Part shown: piece by piece, positions 1-6,364 of the stretch
Layout: each line of letters starts with the position of its first letter
How positions within the stretch are numbered: position 1 is the first letter of the stretch
NCBI GenBank assembly: GCA_900549945.1
Contig: URQJ01000072.1
Span: 1 to 9,031, forward strand
Reading direction: 5' to 3'
Source of the DNA: an uncultured Oscillospiraceae bacterium
Lineage (GTDB): Bacteria; Bacillota; Clostridia; Oscillospirales; Acutalibacteraceae
DNA length: 9,031 bases
Position numbers and translations under genes: made by a program
The notes under the pieces: model-generated
The model's input: only the letters and a program-made list of their open reading frames with translations
Told to the model about the DNA's origin: nothing
Database searches by the model: none

Positions 1-21
1 GGCGGGCGGCTGGACACGGCA

Positions 22-61
22 CCCGCACAGCCTTGCGGGCCGCGCGGCCTTTGTCGGCCGC
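22..61. other. Two adjacent GC-rich hairpins, no gene assigned
   Basis: Positions 1-66 hold no gene that I can support; they may be the tail of an upstream gene or intergenic. Two inverted repeats are visible. CCCGCA at 22-27 pairs with TGCGGG at 34-39 around a six-base loop. GCGGCC at 44-49 pairs with GGCCGC at 56-61, also around a six-base loop. A 12-bp perfect palindrome, GGCCGCGCGGCC, spans 38-49. No T-run follows on the + strand, so this is not a standard terminator. It lies upstream of the promoter at 85-112 and would not be in that transcript. Confidence 0.3.
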
Positions 62-66
62 CGCCG

Positions 67-112
67 AAAAAATTCAAAAAAAGGTTGACATTTTGAACCT
101 GCATGCTATAAT
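67..112 (+). promoter_or_regulatory. Strong sigma-70/sigma-A promoter with UP-like A-tracts
   Basis: The -35 box TTGACA is at 85-90 and the -10 box TATAAT at 107-112, with a 16-bp spacer. The -10 is preceded by TGC at 104-106, an extended -10 motif. Two A-runs at 67-72 and 76-82 lie just upstream of the -35, like an UP element. Transcription should start near 119. It would give a leader of about 90 bases before the ANTAR gene, and probably reads on through carA and carB-dapF. Both hexamers match consensus exactly. Confidence 0.88.
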
Positions 113-118
113 ATTAAA

Positions 119-209
119 TTTTGGAGAAAGAAGTCAGTTCTGCCGCTGACATGCGGGCGGGGGCCGCCGGACGGCTGCCTGCCCCCGGTATGCGAACGGA
201 GGGAAGCCG
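119..209 (+). promoter_or_regulatory. Structured 5' leader of the ANTAR-carAB-dapF unit
   Basis: Two hairpins fit in this leader. The first is 133-150, GTCAG paired with CTGAC; allowing a U-G closing pair leaves a six-base loop TCTGCC at 139-144. The second is 158-187, where CGGGGGC pairs with GCCCCCG and a smaller stem, GCC/GGC, sits inside. It ends about ten bases before the Shine-Dalgarno GGAGGG (198-203). ANTAR proteins bind paired hairpins with hexanucleotide loops carrying A1 and G4. Loop one has G4 but not A1, and the second hairpin has no clear hexaloop, so this is not a confirmed ANTAR target. The structure is seen; regulation is inferred. Confidence 0.35.
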
Positions 210-785
210 ATGAAAAACGATAAGCCGCGGCCCAGCGTTCTGCTCGTATCCGCCGCGCAGAAAAGCGCAGCCTGCGACTGGCTTCCCGACCCTATGCGTG
301 AGGCGCTTTCGCACGCTGAGAACGGCGCGGCGGCGCGCGCGATGCTCGAGCAGAACGGCTGCGATCTCGTGATTATCGACACGCCGCTTGCGGAGGAATT
401 CGGCTATGCGCTTGCCGAGCACGCGGCGCAATCCCCGGCGGGCGTTCTAATGCTCGTCGAGGACGGGCAGTTCGAGGAGGCCGCCGCCAAAATGGAGTCC
501 TGCGGCGTCATCGTGCTGTGCAGGCCGGTTTCGCGCAGGCTGTTCGATCAGGCTGTGTACCTGCTCGCGGCGATGCGCAGCCGCTGGTGCGAGCTGGAGG
601 AGGAGAACCGAAGGCTGCACGAGCGTGTGGAGGAGATCCGCGCTGTGGCGCGTGCTAAGTGCGTTTTGGTCGAGTACCTGCGCATGAGCGAGCAGCAGGC
701 GCACCGGTACATCGAAAAACAGGCGATGGACATGCGCGCCTCGAAAAAGAGCATTGCCGAGCGCATCCTGAAGATGTACGGCTAG
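210..785 (+). CDS. ANTAR-domain response regulator (RNA-binding antiterminator type)
   Basis: This 191-residue protein has the layout of an ANTAR response regulator. Residues ~8-120 resemble a receiver domain, ~120-145 form a charged coiled-coil linker (ELEEENRRLHERVEEI), and ~137-190 form the ANTAR three-helix domain, with ARAKCVL, MSEQQAHRYIEKQAMD and KSIAERIL. ANTAR proteins bind paired hexaloop hairpins in nascent RNA and prevent termination. The receiver looks degenerate. D57 (VIID) fits the phospho-acceptor, but the N-terminal acidic pair is missing (VLLVSAAQ) and the usual Lys-Pro is Arg-Pro (CRPV, ~104-107). Phosphorylation-independent control is therefore plausible. GGAGGG at 198-203 sits six bases before the ATG and fixes the start. 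No terminator follows, so it is probably co-transcribed with carA. Its target is unknown; carAB is the obvious candidate. Confidence 0.85.
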   Translation: MKNDKPRPSVLLVSAAQKSAACDWLPDPMREALSHAENGAAARAMLEQNGCDLVIIDTPLAEEFGYALAEHAAQSPAGVLMLVEDGQFEEAAAKMESCGVIVLCRPVSRRLFDQAVYLLAAMRSRWCELEEENRRLHERVEEIRAVARAKCVLVEYLRMSEQQAHRYIEKQAMDMRASKKSIAERILKMYG

Positions 786-949
786 ACTACAATGATTTTG
801 GAATGCGGGCGTGGCGGGGGATTCCGCACGGAAAGCCCCGGCCGCCTTTCATACAAACCCGCCGTTCCGGCGCGGGGCACGGGCGAAAGCCCGCCGCCCT
901 GTGCGGGGGCCAAGCGGGAATTATTCTAGGGAAAGAGGAACGAAACGTT
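786..949 (+). promoter_or_regulatory. Structured ANTAR-carA intergenic leader
   Basis: This 164-base gap holds several GC-rich hairpins and no convincing promoter. CGGGG at 815-819 pairs with CCCCG at 836-840, with an inner TTCC/GGAA stem and a GCAC loop. CCCGCCG at 858-864 pairs with CGGCG plus GG at 868-875, with one bulge. CGGGC at 880-884 pairs with GCCCG at 889-893 around a GAAA tetraloop. None is followed by a U-run, so readthrough into carA is expected. I do not see an obvious PyrR-binding loop or an ANTAR hexaloop pair. The carA ribosome binding site AGAGGAA is at 934-940. Confidence 0.4.
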
Positions 950-2020
950 ATGGGCAACAAAGCATATTTGGTACTCGAAAACGGAAAAGTTTTCAGCGGC
1001 GAATCCTTCGGCGCGGCCGGCGAGGTGATGGCGGAAGTCGTCTTTACAACCGGCATGACGGGCTACCTCGAAACACTCACCGATAAGAGCTATTTCGGTC
1101 AGATCGTCGTGCAGACATTTCCGCTGATCGGCAATTACGGTGTCATTCCCTCCGACTTTGAGGGGGATATGATCGGCCCCCGCGGTTATATTGTAAAAGA
1201 ATGGTGTCAGTCGCCCTCAAATTTCCGTTCTGAGGGCGATCTTGACACCTTTTTTAAAGAGCGCGGCGTGATCGGCCTCTGCGGTATCGACACGCGTTCG
1301 CTCACGAAGATCATCCGCGAGAGCGGCGTCATGAACGGCGTCATCACGGCGGACCCGGAGCACGTCGATTTCGAGAAACTCCGCGCCTACCGCGTGACGG
1401 ACGCGGTGGAGAGCACCTCGGTGAAGGAGATCAAGCGCTGCGAAAACCCGAATAAGAAGGTGACGGTCGCGCTGATGGACTACGGCATGAAGGAGAACAT
1501 CCGCCGCAAGCTCGAGAAGTTCGGCGCAGAGGTGATTATATGTCCGTATGATACGACGGCGGAGCAGATCAAGGCGCTGCATGTAGACGGCATCATGCTC
1601 TCGAACGGCCCCGGCGACCCGGCGGATAACCCCGAGGTGATCCGCAATCTACAGGCGATGATGCAGCTCGGTATTCCGATTTTCGGCATCTGCCTCGGCC
1701 ACCAGCTTCTCGCGCTCGCAAACGGCTTTAAGACCGAGAAGCTCAAGTACGGCCACCGCGGCGCGAACCAGCCGGTCAAGAACCTCGAGACCGGCCGCGT
1801 GTATATCTCGAGCCAGAATCACGGCTATGCGGTCATGTCCTCGAGCATCGACAAGGCGGTCGCCGAAGAATACTTTATCAACGTAAACGATAAGACCTGC
1901 GAGGGCATCCGCTACAAGAATATCCCGGCGTTCTCCGTGCAGTTCCACCCGGAGGCCTGCGGCGGCCCCTGCGATACATCCTTCCTGTTCGACCGGTTCT
2001 TCGACATGATGAAAAAGTGA
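950..2020 (+). CDS. carA: Carbamoyl-phosphate synthase small subunit (glutaminase)
   Basis: CarA hydrolyses glutamine and passes ammonia through a tunnel to CarB for carbamoyl phosphate synthesis, feeding pyrimidine and arginine pathways. The 356 residues match the usual family length. The N-terminal CarA domain covers ~1-150 (ENGKVFSGESFG, TTGMTGYLETLTD, GIDTRSLTK). A class I glutamine amidotransferase domain covers ~170-355. The nucleophile is C248 in FGICLGHQ, and the catalytic H333 and E335 lie in VQFHPEACGGP. The segment after HPEA reads CGGPCDTSF, where SPGPHDT is more usual. The frame is open back to 659, but that upstream part overlaps the ANTAR gene. The ATG at 950 has AGAGGAA nine bases upstream and begins the conserved sequence, so it is preferred. 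It lies 85 bases before carB. Confidence 0.96.
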   Translation: MGNKAYLVLENGKVFSGESFGAAGEVMAEVVFTTGMTGYLETLTDKSYFGQIVVQTFPLIGNYGVIPSDFEGDMIGPRGYIVKEWCQSPSNFRSEGDLDTFFKERGVIGLCGIDTRSLTKIIRESGVMNGVITADPEHVDFEKLRAYRVTDAVESTSVKEIKRCENPNKKVTVALMDYGMKENIRRKLEKFGAEVIICPYDTTAEQIKALHVDGIMLSNGPGDPADNPEVIRNLQAMMQLGIPIFGICLGHQLLALANGFKTEKLKYGHRGANQPVKNLETGRVYISSQNHGYAVMSSSIDKAVAEEYFINVNDKTCEGIRYKNIPAFSVQFHPEACGGPCDTSFLFDRFFDMMKK

Positions 2021-2105
2021 CGGACCGGCGCGCCGGCTGCGGAAAGCGGCCGCCGCCCGAACGAATGCAGAAGCCTCTGAGATATAGAAAGGAATGTTTA
2101 CAGCT
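2021..2105 (+). other. carA-carB gap with palindrome and carB ribosome binding site
   Basis: The gap holds a 12-bp perfect palindrome, CCGGCGCGCCGG (2025-2036), with no T-run after it, so I do not call a terminator. A GC-rich stretch follows, then AGAAAGGAA at 2086-2094. That Shine-Dalgarno lies about eleven bases before the ATG at 2106. An in-frame ATG at 2094 overlaps the Shine-Dalgarno itself and is therefore an unlikely start. Confidence 0.5.
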
Positions 2106-5100
2106 ATGCCACTGAATAAAGACATCAAGAAAGTTCTTGTCATCGGCTCCGGCCCGATCGTGATCGGTCAGGCTGCGGAATTCGACTACGCGGGCACGCA
2201 GGCCTGCCGCGCCCTCAAGGCGGACGGCATCGAGATCGTCCTCGTCAACTCGAACCCGGCGACGATCATGACCGACAACGCCATGGCAGACCACATCTAT
2301 ATTGAGCCGCTCACGCTGCCCACGATCAAGCGCATCATCGAAAAGGAAAAGCCGGACAGCATCCTTTCCGGCTTCGGCGGCCAGACCGGCCTCACGCTTT
2401 CGATGCAGCTCGCGAAGGAGGGCTTTCTCGAAAAGCACAACGTCCGTCTGCTCGGCGCCTCTCCGGAGACGATCGATAAGGCCGAGGACCGCCAGATCTT
2501 CAAGGATACGATGGAGAGCATCAATCAGCCCTGCATTCCCTCGAAGGTCGTCACCACGGTGGAGGACGCGCTGGAGTTCGCCGAGGAGATCACGTATCCG
2601 GTCATCATCCGCCCGGCATTCACGCTCGGCGGCACCGGCGGCGGCATCGTCAGCAACCGCGAGGAGCTGATGGAGGTCGCGGCGAACGGCCTCGCGCTCT
2701 CGCCGATCACGCAGATCCTCGTTGAAAAGAGCATCGCGGGCTGGAAGGAAATCGAATTTGAGGTGATCCGCGACGGCCTCGGCAACTCGATCACGGTCTG
2801 CTCGATGGAGAACCTCGATCCGGTCGGCGTGCACACCGGCGACAGCATCGTCATCGCTCCGGCGGTCACGCTCTCCGACAAGGAATACCAGATGCTCCGC
2901 ACCGCGGCGATCAATATCGTCGATGCGCTCGGCGTTGAGGGCGGCTGCAACTGCCAGTTCGCGCTGCATCCGACGTCGTTCGAGTACGCGGTCATCGAGG
3001 TCAACCCGCGTGTGTCGCGCTCCTCGGCGCTCGCCTCGAAGGCGACCGGCTACCCGATCGCGAAGGTTGCGACAAAGATCGCGATCGGCTACACGCTCGA
3101 CGAGATCGTCAACGCCGTCACCGGCAAGACCTACGCGGCGTTCGAGCCGTCGATCGATTACGTTGCGGTCAAGTTCCCGAAGTGGCCGTTCGATAAATTC
3201 GTCTATGCAAAGCGCAATCTCGGCACGCAGATGAAGGCGACCGGCGAGGTCATGTCTATCGCCGATACGTTTGAAATGGCGCTGATGAAGGCCGTGCGCG
3301 GTGCGGAGATCTCGCTCGACACGCTGAACATGCCGAAGTTCGCAAACTTTGCGGACGAGGACCTCTGGCAGATCCTGAAGGACGCCACCGACGAGCGCCT
3401 GTTCGCTGTGTACGAGCTGATGAAGCGCGGCATCTCCACCAAGGAGATCCACGACTTCACGATGATCGACATGTGGTTCCTCGATAAGATCGGCAACCTG
3501 CTTGCCTTTGAGCGCGAGATCGCCGGCAAGCCGCTGACCAAAGCGCAGTACACGCGCGGCAAGAAGCTCGGCTATACCGACGACGCGCTGACCCGCCTCA
3601 GCGGCACGAAGCCCGAATTCAAGCACGAGGCGACGTTTAAGATGGTCGATACCTGCGCGGGCGAGTTCTCGGCGACGACGCCGTACTTCTACGGCACCTA
3701 CGACACGCCGGAGCAGGGCGGCGAGAACGAGGCGCTCGAGTTCATCGGCAAGAGCGGCAAGGAAACGGTCGTCGTGCTCGGCTCGGGTCCGATCCGCATC
3801 GGTCAGGGCATCGAGTTCGACTATGCGAGCGTGCACTGCGTCGAATCTTTGCAGCGCCTCGGCTACGAGGTCGTTATCATCAACAACAACCCGGAAACGG
3901 TTTCCACGGACTTCGACACGGCGGACCGCCTCTACTTTGAGCCGCTTTGCAGCGAGGACGTGATGAATATCATCGGTATCGAAAAGCCGAAGGGCGTCGT
4001 CGTGGCGTTCGGCGGCCAGACGGCGATCAAGCTGACGAAAACCCTCGCGGAGAACAACATCCCGATCATCGGCACCTCGGCCGACAGCATCGACGCCGCG
4101 GAGGACAGAGAGCGCTTTGAGGCGCTGCTCGAGCGCTGCAATATCAAGCGCCCGAAGGGCCACACGGTCATGACGGCAGCCGAGGCGCTCGCAGCGGCGC
4201 GCGACCTCGGCTACCCGGTGCTGATGCGCCCCTCCTACGTGCTCGGCGGCCAGAACATGATCATCGCCTACGGCGACGAGGATATCAAGGAGTATATGGC
4301 GATCATCCTGCGCCAGAAGCAGGACAACCCGGTGCTTATCGACAAGTACCTGAGCGGCACGGAGATTGAGGTCGATGCGATCTGCGACGGCGAGGAGATT
4401 TTGCTGCCGGGTATCATGGAGCACGTGGAGCGCACGGGCATCCACTCGGGCGACAGCATCGCGGTCTACCCGGCAAAGGACATCGACGACGAGCTGAGCG
4501 CGAAGATCGTCAAAACAACCGAGACGCTCTGCACGGAGCTCAAGGCCATCGGCCTCATCAACTTGCAGTACATCATCATGGACCGCGAGATCTACGTGAT
4601 CGAGGTTAACCCGCGCGCCTCGAGAACGGTGCCGTACCTGAGCAAGGTTACGGGCGTTCCGATGTGCGACCTTGCGACGAAGGTCAGCCTCGGCATGAAG
4701 CTCAAGGACCTCGGCTTCGGCACGGGCCTCTACAAGACCTCGCCGTACACGGCGGTCAAGGTGCCGGTGTTCTCCTTTGAGAAGCTGACCGACGTCGATA
4801 CGCAGCTCGGGCCGGAGATGAAATCCACCGGCGAGGTGCTCGGCATCGGCAACAACCTTGAGGAGGCGCTCTACAAGGGCCTGATCGCCTCGGGCAGCAA
4901 GATGAACAAGAACGGCGGCGTTTTCATCACCGTGCGCGACGGCGACAAGAAGGAGATCGGCGAGATCGCGAAGAAGTTCGATAAGATGGGCTTCCCGCTC
5001 TACGCGACGACCGGCACCGCGAGCGTGCTCGCAAAGCTCGGCCTCTCCGTCAAGATCGTCGATAAAATCCACGAAAGCCCGGTCAACACGATCACGCTGC

Positions 5101-6155
5101 TCGAGAGCGGGAAGCTCGCGTATATCATCTCCACCTCGGCGAAGGGCAGAAACCCGGCGCGCGACAGCGTGAAGATCCGCCGCAAGGCTGCGCTGCTCGG
5201 CATTCCGTGCCTGACAGCGATCGATACCGCGAACGCGCTTGCGGACAGCCTGATGAGCCGCTACACCCCGTACAACACGGAGATCGTGGACATCAACAAC
5301 CTCAAGAGCGAGAAGGTCAAGCTGCCGTTCACAAAGATGTCGGCGTGCAGCAACGACTACATCTATATCAACTGCTTTGAAAACGAGGTTTCCTCTCCGG
5401 AATTCCTCTCGATCTACCTCTCCGACCGCCACAACGGCGTCGGCGGCGACGGCGTGATTTTGATCTGCCCCTCCGACAAGGCGGATGCGCAGATGCGCAT
5501 GTTCAACCGTGACGGCAGCGAGGGCATGATGTGCGGCAACGGCATCCGCTGCGTCGCGAAATACCTCTATGACAGCGGCATTGCGAAGAAGCCGGTGCTG
5601 CGCATCGAGACGAAGAGCGGCGTTAAGGAATGCAGCGTCATGACGATGTGCGGTAAGGCGTACCGCATCACGGTCGATATGGGCGCGGCGGAGCTCGCGC
5701 CGGCGCTTGTGCCGGTCAAGCTCGACGGCGACAGCGTCATCAACAAGCCGGTTGTCATCGACGGACACGAGTATTACATCACCTGCGTTTCGATGGGCAA
5801 CCCGCACTGCGCGGTCTTTGCACCCTCGGTCGATAAGCTCGATCTCGATGCGATCGGCCCGAAGTTCGAAAACAACCCGCTCTTCCCGGAGCGCGTGAAC
5901 GTCGAGTTCATCGAGGCCGTCGATGAGCGCACGCTCAAGGTGCGCGTCTGGGAGCGCGGCAGCGGCGAGACGATGGCCTGCGGCACCGGCGCCTGCGCGG
6001 CGGTGGTTGCGGCGACGCTCAACGGCCGCTGCACGATGGGCGAGGACATCCGTGTGATCCTCAAGGGCGGCGATCTCTCTGTGCGCTATACGGCGGACCG
6101 CGTCCTGATGACGGGCGGCGCGGAGAAGATCTTCGACGGCGTCGTCGAGGTCTGA
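2106..6155 (+). CDS. carB-dapF: Fused carbamoyl-phosphate synthase large subunit / diaminopimelate epimerase (CarB-DapF)
   Basis: One frame of 1349 residues encodes two complete enzymes. Residues 1-~1065 are CarB, with the N-terminal motif KKVLVIGSGPIVIGQAAEFD. The first ATP-grasp domain includes RPAFTLGGTGGG near 170. The second half repeats the pattern (VVVLGSGPIRIGQGIEFDYA near 555; RPSYVLGGQNM near 710). An MGS-like allosteric domain covers ~930-1060 (YATTGTASVLAKLGL, TSAKGRNPARDS). CarB alone is normally ~1060-1075 residues. Residues ~1073-1349 are DapF at full length (~277). CarB makes carbamoyl phosphate with CarA; DapF interconverts LL- and meso-diaminopimelate for peptidoglycan and lysine. 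Almost no linker separates them, and the frame is clean across the joint. I start at 2106 because MPLNKDIKKVLVIG matches the usual CarB N-terminus and is better spaced from AGAAAGGAA. The strong terminator follows 14 bases after the stop. Confidence 0.94.
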   Translation: MPLNKDIKKVLVIGSGPIVIGQAAEFDYAGTQACRALKADGIEIVLVNSNPATIMTDNAMADHIYIEPLTLPTIKRIIEKEKPDSILSGFGGQTGLTLSMQLAKEGFLEKHNVRLLGASPETIDKAEDRQIFKDTMESINQPCIPSKVVTTVEDALEFAEEITYPVIIRPAFTLGGTGGGIVSNREELMEVAANGLALSPITQILVEKSIAGWKEIEFEVIRDGLGNSITVCSMENLDPVGVHTGDSIVIAPAVTLSDKEYQMLRTAAINIVDALGVEGGCNCQFALHPTSFEYAVIEVNPRVSRSSALASKATGYPIAKVATKIAIGYTLDEIVNAVTGKTYAAFEPSIDYVAVKFPKWPFDKFVYAKRNLGTQMKATGEVMSIADTFEMALMKAVRGAEISLDTLNMPKFANFADEDLWQILKDATDERLFAVYELMKRGISTKEIHDFTMIDMWFLDKIGNLLAFEREIAGKPLTKAQYTRGKKLGYTDDALTRLSGTKPEFKHEATFKMVDTCAGEFSATTPYFYGTYDTPEQGGENEALEFIGKSGKETVVVLGSGPIRIGQGIEFDYASVHCVESLQRLGYEVVIINNNPETVSTDFDTADRLYFEPLCSEDVMNIIGIEKPKGVVVAFGGQTAIKLTKTLAENNIPIIGTSADSIDAAEDRERFEALLERCNIKRPKGHTVMTAAEALAAARDLGYPVLMRPSYVLGGQNMIIAYGDEDIKEYMAIILRQKQDNPVLIDKYLSGTEIEVDAICDGEEILLPGIMEHVERTGIHSGDSIAVYPAKDIDDELSAKIVKTTETLCTELKAIGLINLQYIIMDREIYVIEVNPRASRTVPYLSKVTGVPMCDLATKVSLGMKLKDLGFGTGLYKTSPYTAVKVPVFSFEKLTDVDTQLGPEMKSTGEVLGIGNNLEEALYKGLIASGSKMNKNGGVFITVRDGDKKEIGEIAKKFDKMGFPLYATTGTASVLAKLGLSVKIVDKIHESPVNTITLLESGKLAYIISTSAKGRNPARDSVKIRRKAALLGIPCLTAIDTANALADSLMSRYTPYNTEIVDINNLKSEKVKLPFTKMSACSNDYIYINCFENEVSSPEFLSIYLSDRHNGVGGDGVILICPSDKADAQMRMFNRDGSEGMMCGNGIRCVAKYLYDSGIAKKPVLRIETKSGVKECSVMTMCGKAYRITVDMGAAELAPALVPVKLDGDSVINKPVVIDGHEYYITCVSMGNPHCAVFAPSVDKLDLDAIGPKFENNPLFPERVNVEFIEAVDERTLKVRVWERGSGETMACGTGACAAVVAATLNGRCTMGEDIRVILKGGDLSVRYTADRVLMTGGAEKIFDGVVEV
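5310..5324 (+). promoter_or_regulatory. Possible fossil or internal start site of dapF
   Basis: GAGAAGG at 5310-5316 resembles a Shine-Dalgarno and lies five bases before CTG at 5322. That CTG encodes the Leu of LPFTKM, exactly where free DapF proteins have their initiator Met (M-x-FTKM). This fits an ancestral start codon changed to CTG when the genes fused. CTG could still allow weak internal initiation, but the same bases are ordinary Glu-Lys-Val codons, so chance is possible. Confidence 0.25.
5322..6152 (+). other. dapF: DapF (diaminopimelate epimerase) domain within the fusion
   Basis: This is the C-terminal part of the CarB fusion, residues 1073-1349. Both catalytic cysteines of the cofactor-independent epimerase are present: C1143 in MMCGNGIRC and C1292 in MACGTGACAA. 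Substrate-binding segments are also present: FNRDGSE, SMGNPHC, ERVNVEF and ERGSGET. The N-terminal motif is altered. The family usually reads KMHGxGNDF or similar, but here it is KMSACSNDY, keeping Asn1083 and Asp1084 while losing the His and both glycines. Length and fold halves look complete, so activity is likely. I infer that the fusion carries this organism's DapF, but a second stand-alone copy elsewhere cannot be excluded from this window. Confidence 0.92.
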
Positions 6156-6169
6156 TCTGCAAATTGAAT

Positions 6170-6211
6170 TTGTCCGGGCCTCGCTTCGGCGGGGCGCCGG
6201 ACAATTTTTTT
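6170..6211 (+). terminator. Intrinsic terminator after carB-dapF
   Basis: TTGTCCGG at 6170-6177 pairs with CCGGACAA at 6197-6204. GCCTCGC at 6178-6184 pairs with GCGGGGC at 6189-6195 around a TTCG tetraloop. One G (6196) is bulged and one pair is G-U. Seven Ts follow at 6205-6211. The stem is about 15 bp. This is a textbook terminator closing the upstream unit. Confidence 0.95.
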
Positions 6212-6306
6212 GAGTTTACCCGCCGCGGCGGAGGGGAAAATGCGCTGGCCCGGCGGCCGGATTCCGCCGGCTTTGCGGGCGCTGTCGTTCTTTTTTCGTT
6301 TTGGAC
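6212..6306. other. Spacer between operons with GC palindromes
   Basis: No gene is seen here. CCGCCGCGGCGG at 6220-6231 is a perfect 12-bp palindrome. CCGGCGG at 6250-6256 pairs with CCGCCGG at 6264-6270 around a seven-base loop and is followed by only three Ts. This second hairpin could be a weak backup terminator. Confidence 0.35.
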
Positions 6307-6334
6307 TTGACTTGTACGGACAGGTTGGTATAAT
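6307..6334 (+). promoter_or_regulatory. Promoter of the GH27-araD operon
   Basis: The -35 box is TTGACT at 6307-6312 and the -10 is a perfect TATAAT at 6329-6334, with a 16-bp spacer. Transcription should start near 6341, giving a short leader of about 25 bases with GGGAGGAA at 6352-6359 before the ATG. The spacer contains an AraR-like dyad at 6310-6325, so the promoter is probably repressible. Confidence 0.85.
6310..6325 (+). promoter_or_regulatory. AraR-like operator in the GH27-araD promoter spacer
   Basis: The 16 bases ACTTGTACGGACAGGT match the Bacillus subtilis AraR consensus ATTTGTACGTACAAAT, as I recall it, at 12 positions, including the TTGTACG core. The two halves form an imperfect dyad (ACTTGTAC against ACCTGTCC on the other strand, 6 of 8). 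The site overlaps the end of the -35 and fills the spacer, where a repressor would block RNA polymerase. AraR is released by L-arabinose, which would suit the downstream genes. No araR gene is in the window. Confidence 0.5.
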
Positions 6335-6364
6335 GAAAATAGAAACCAAACGGGAGGAAACAGT

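Noticed and set aside
22..61. Two neighbouring hairpins with six-base loops, considered as an ANTAR binding site.
   Set aside because: The loops are CAGCCT and TTTGTC. Neither has A at position 1, and only the second has G at position 4. They also lie upstream of the promoter.
151..213. A 20-codon upstream frame whose stop overlaps the ANTAR start codon (ATGA).
   Set aside because: The only Shine-Dalgarno-like bases (GGAGAAAG, 123-130) are twenty bases before its ATG, too far, and the frame lies within the hairpins.
792..929. A 45-codon open frame just after the ANTAR gene that could be a leader peptide for carA.
   Set aside because: No Shine-Dalgarno precedes it, and its Arg codons are scattered rather than clustered as in an attenuation peptide.
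659..949. Upstream in-frame extension of carA.
   Set aside because: It overlaps the ANTAR gene, has no CarA likeness, and the ATG at 950 has a good ribosome binding site and starts the conserved sequence.
2094..2105. Alternative carB start at the upstream ATG (2094).
   Set aside because: This ATG overlaps the Shine-Dalgarno itself. The extra MFTA residues are not typical of CarB, and the ATG at 2106 gives the usual N-terminus.
1878..5807. A 1309-codon open frame on the minus strand opposite carB-dapF.
   Set aside because: It is a mirror of the high-GC codon usage of the real gene. Its product is rich in Arg, Asp, His, Val and Leu with no recognisable domain, and the + strand frame encodes two well-known enzymes.
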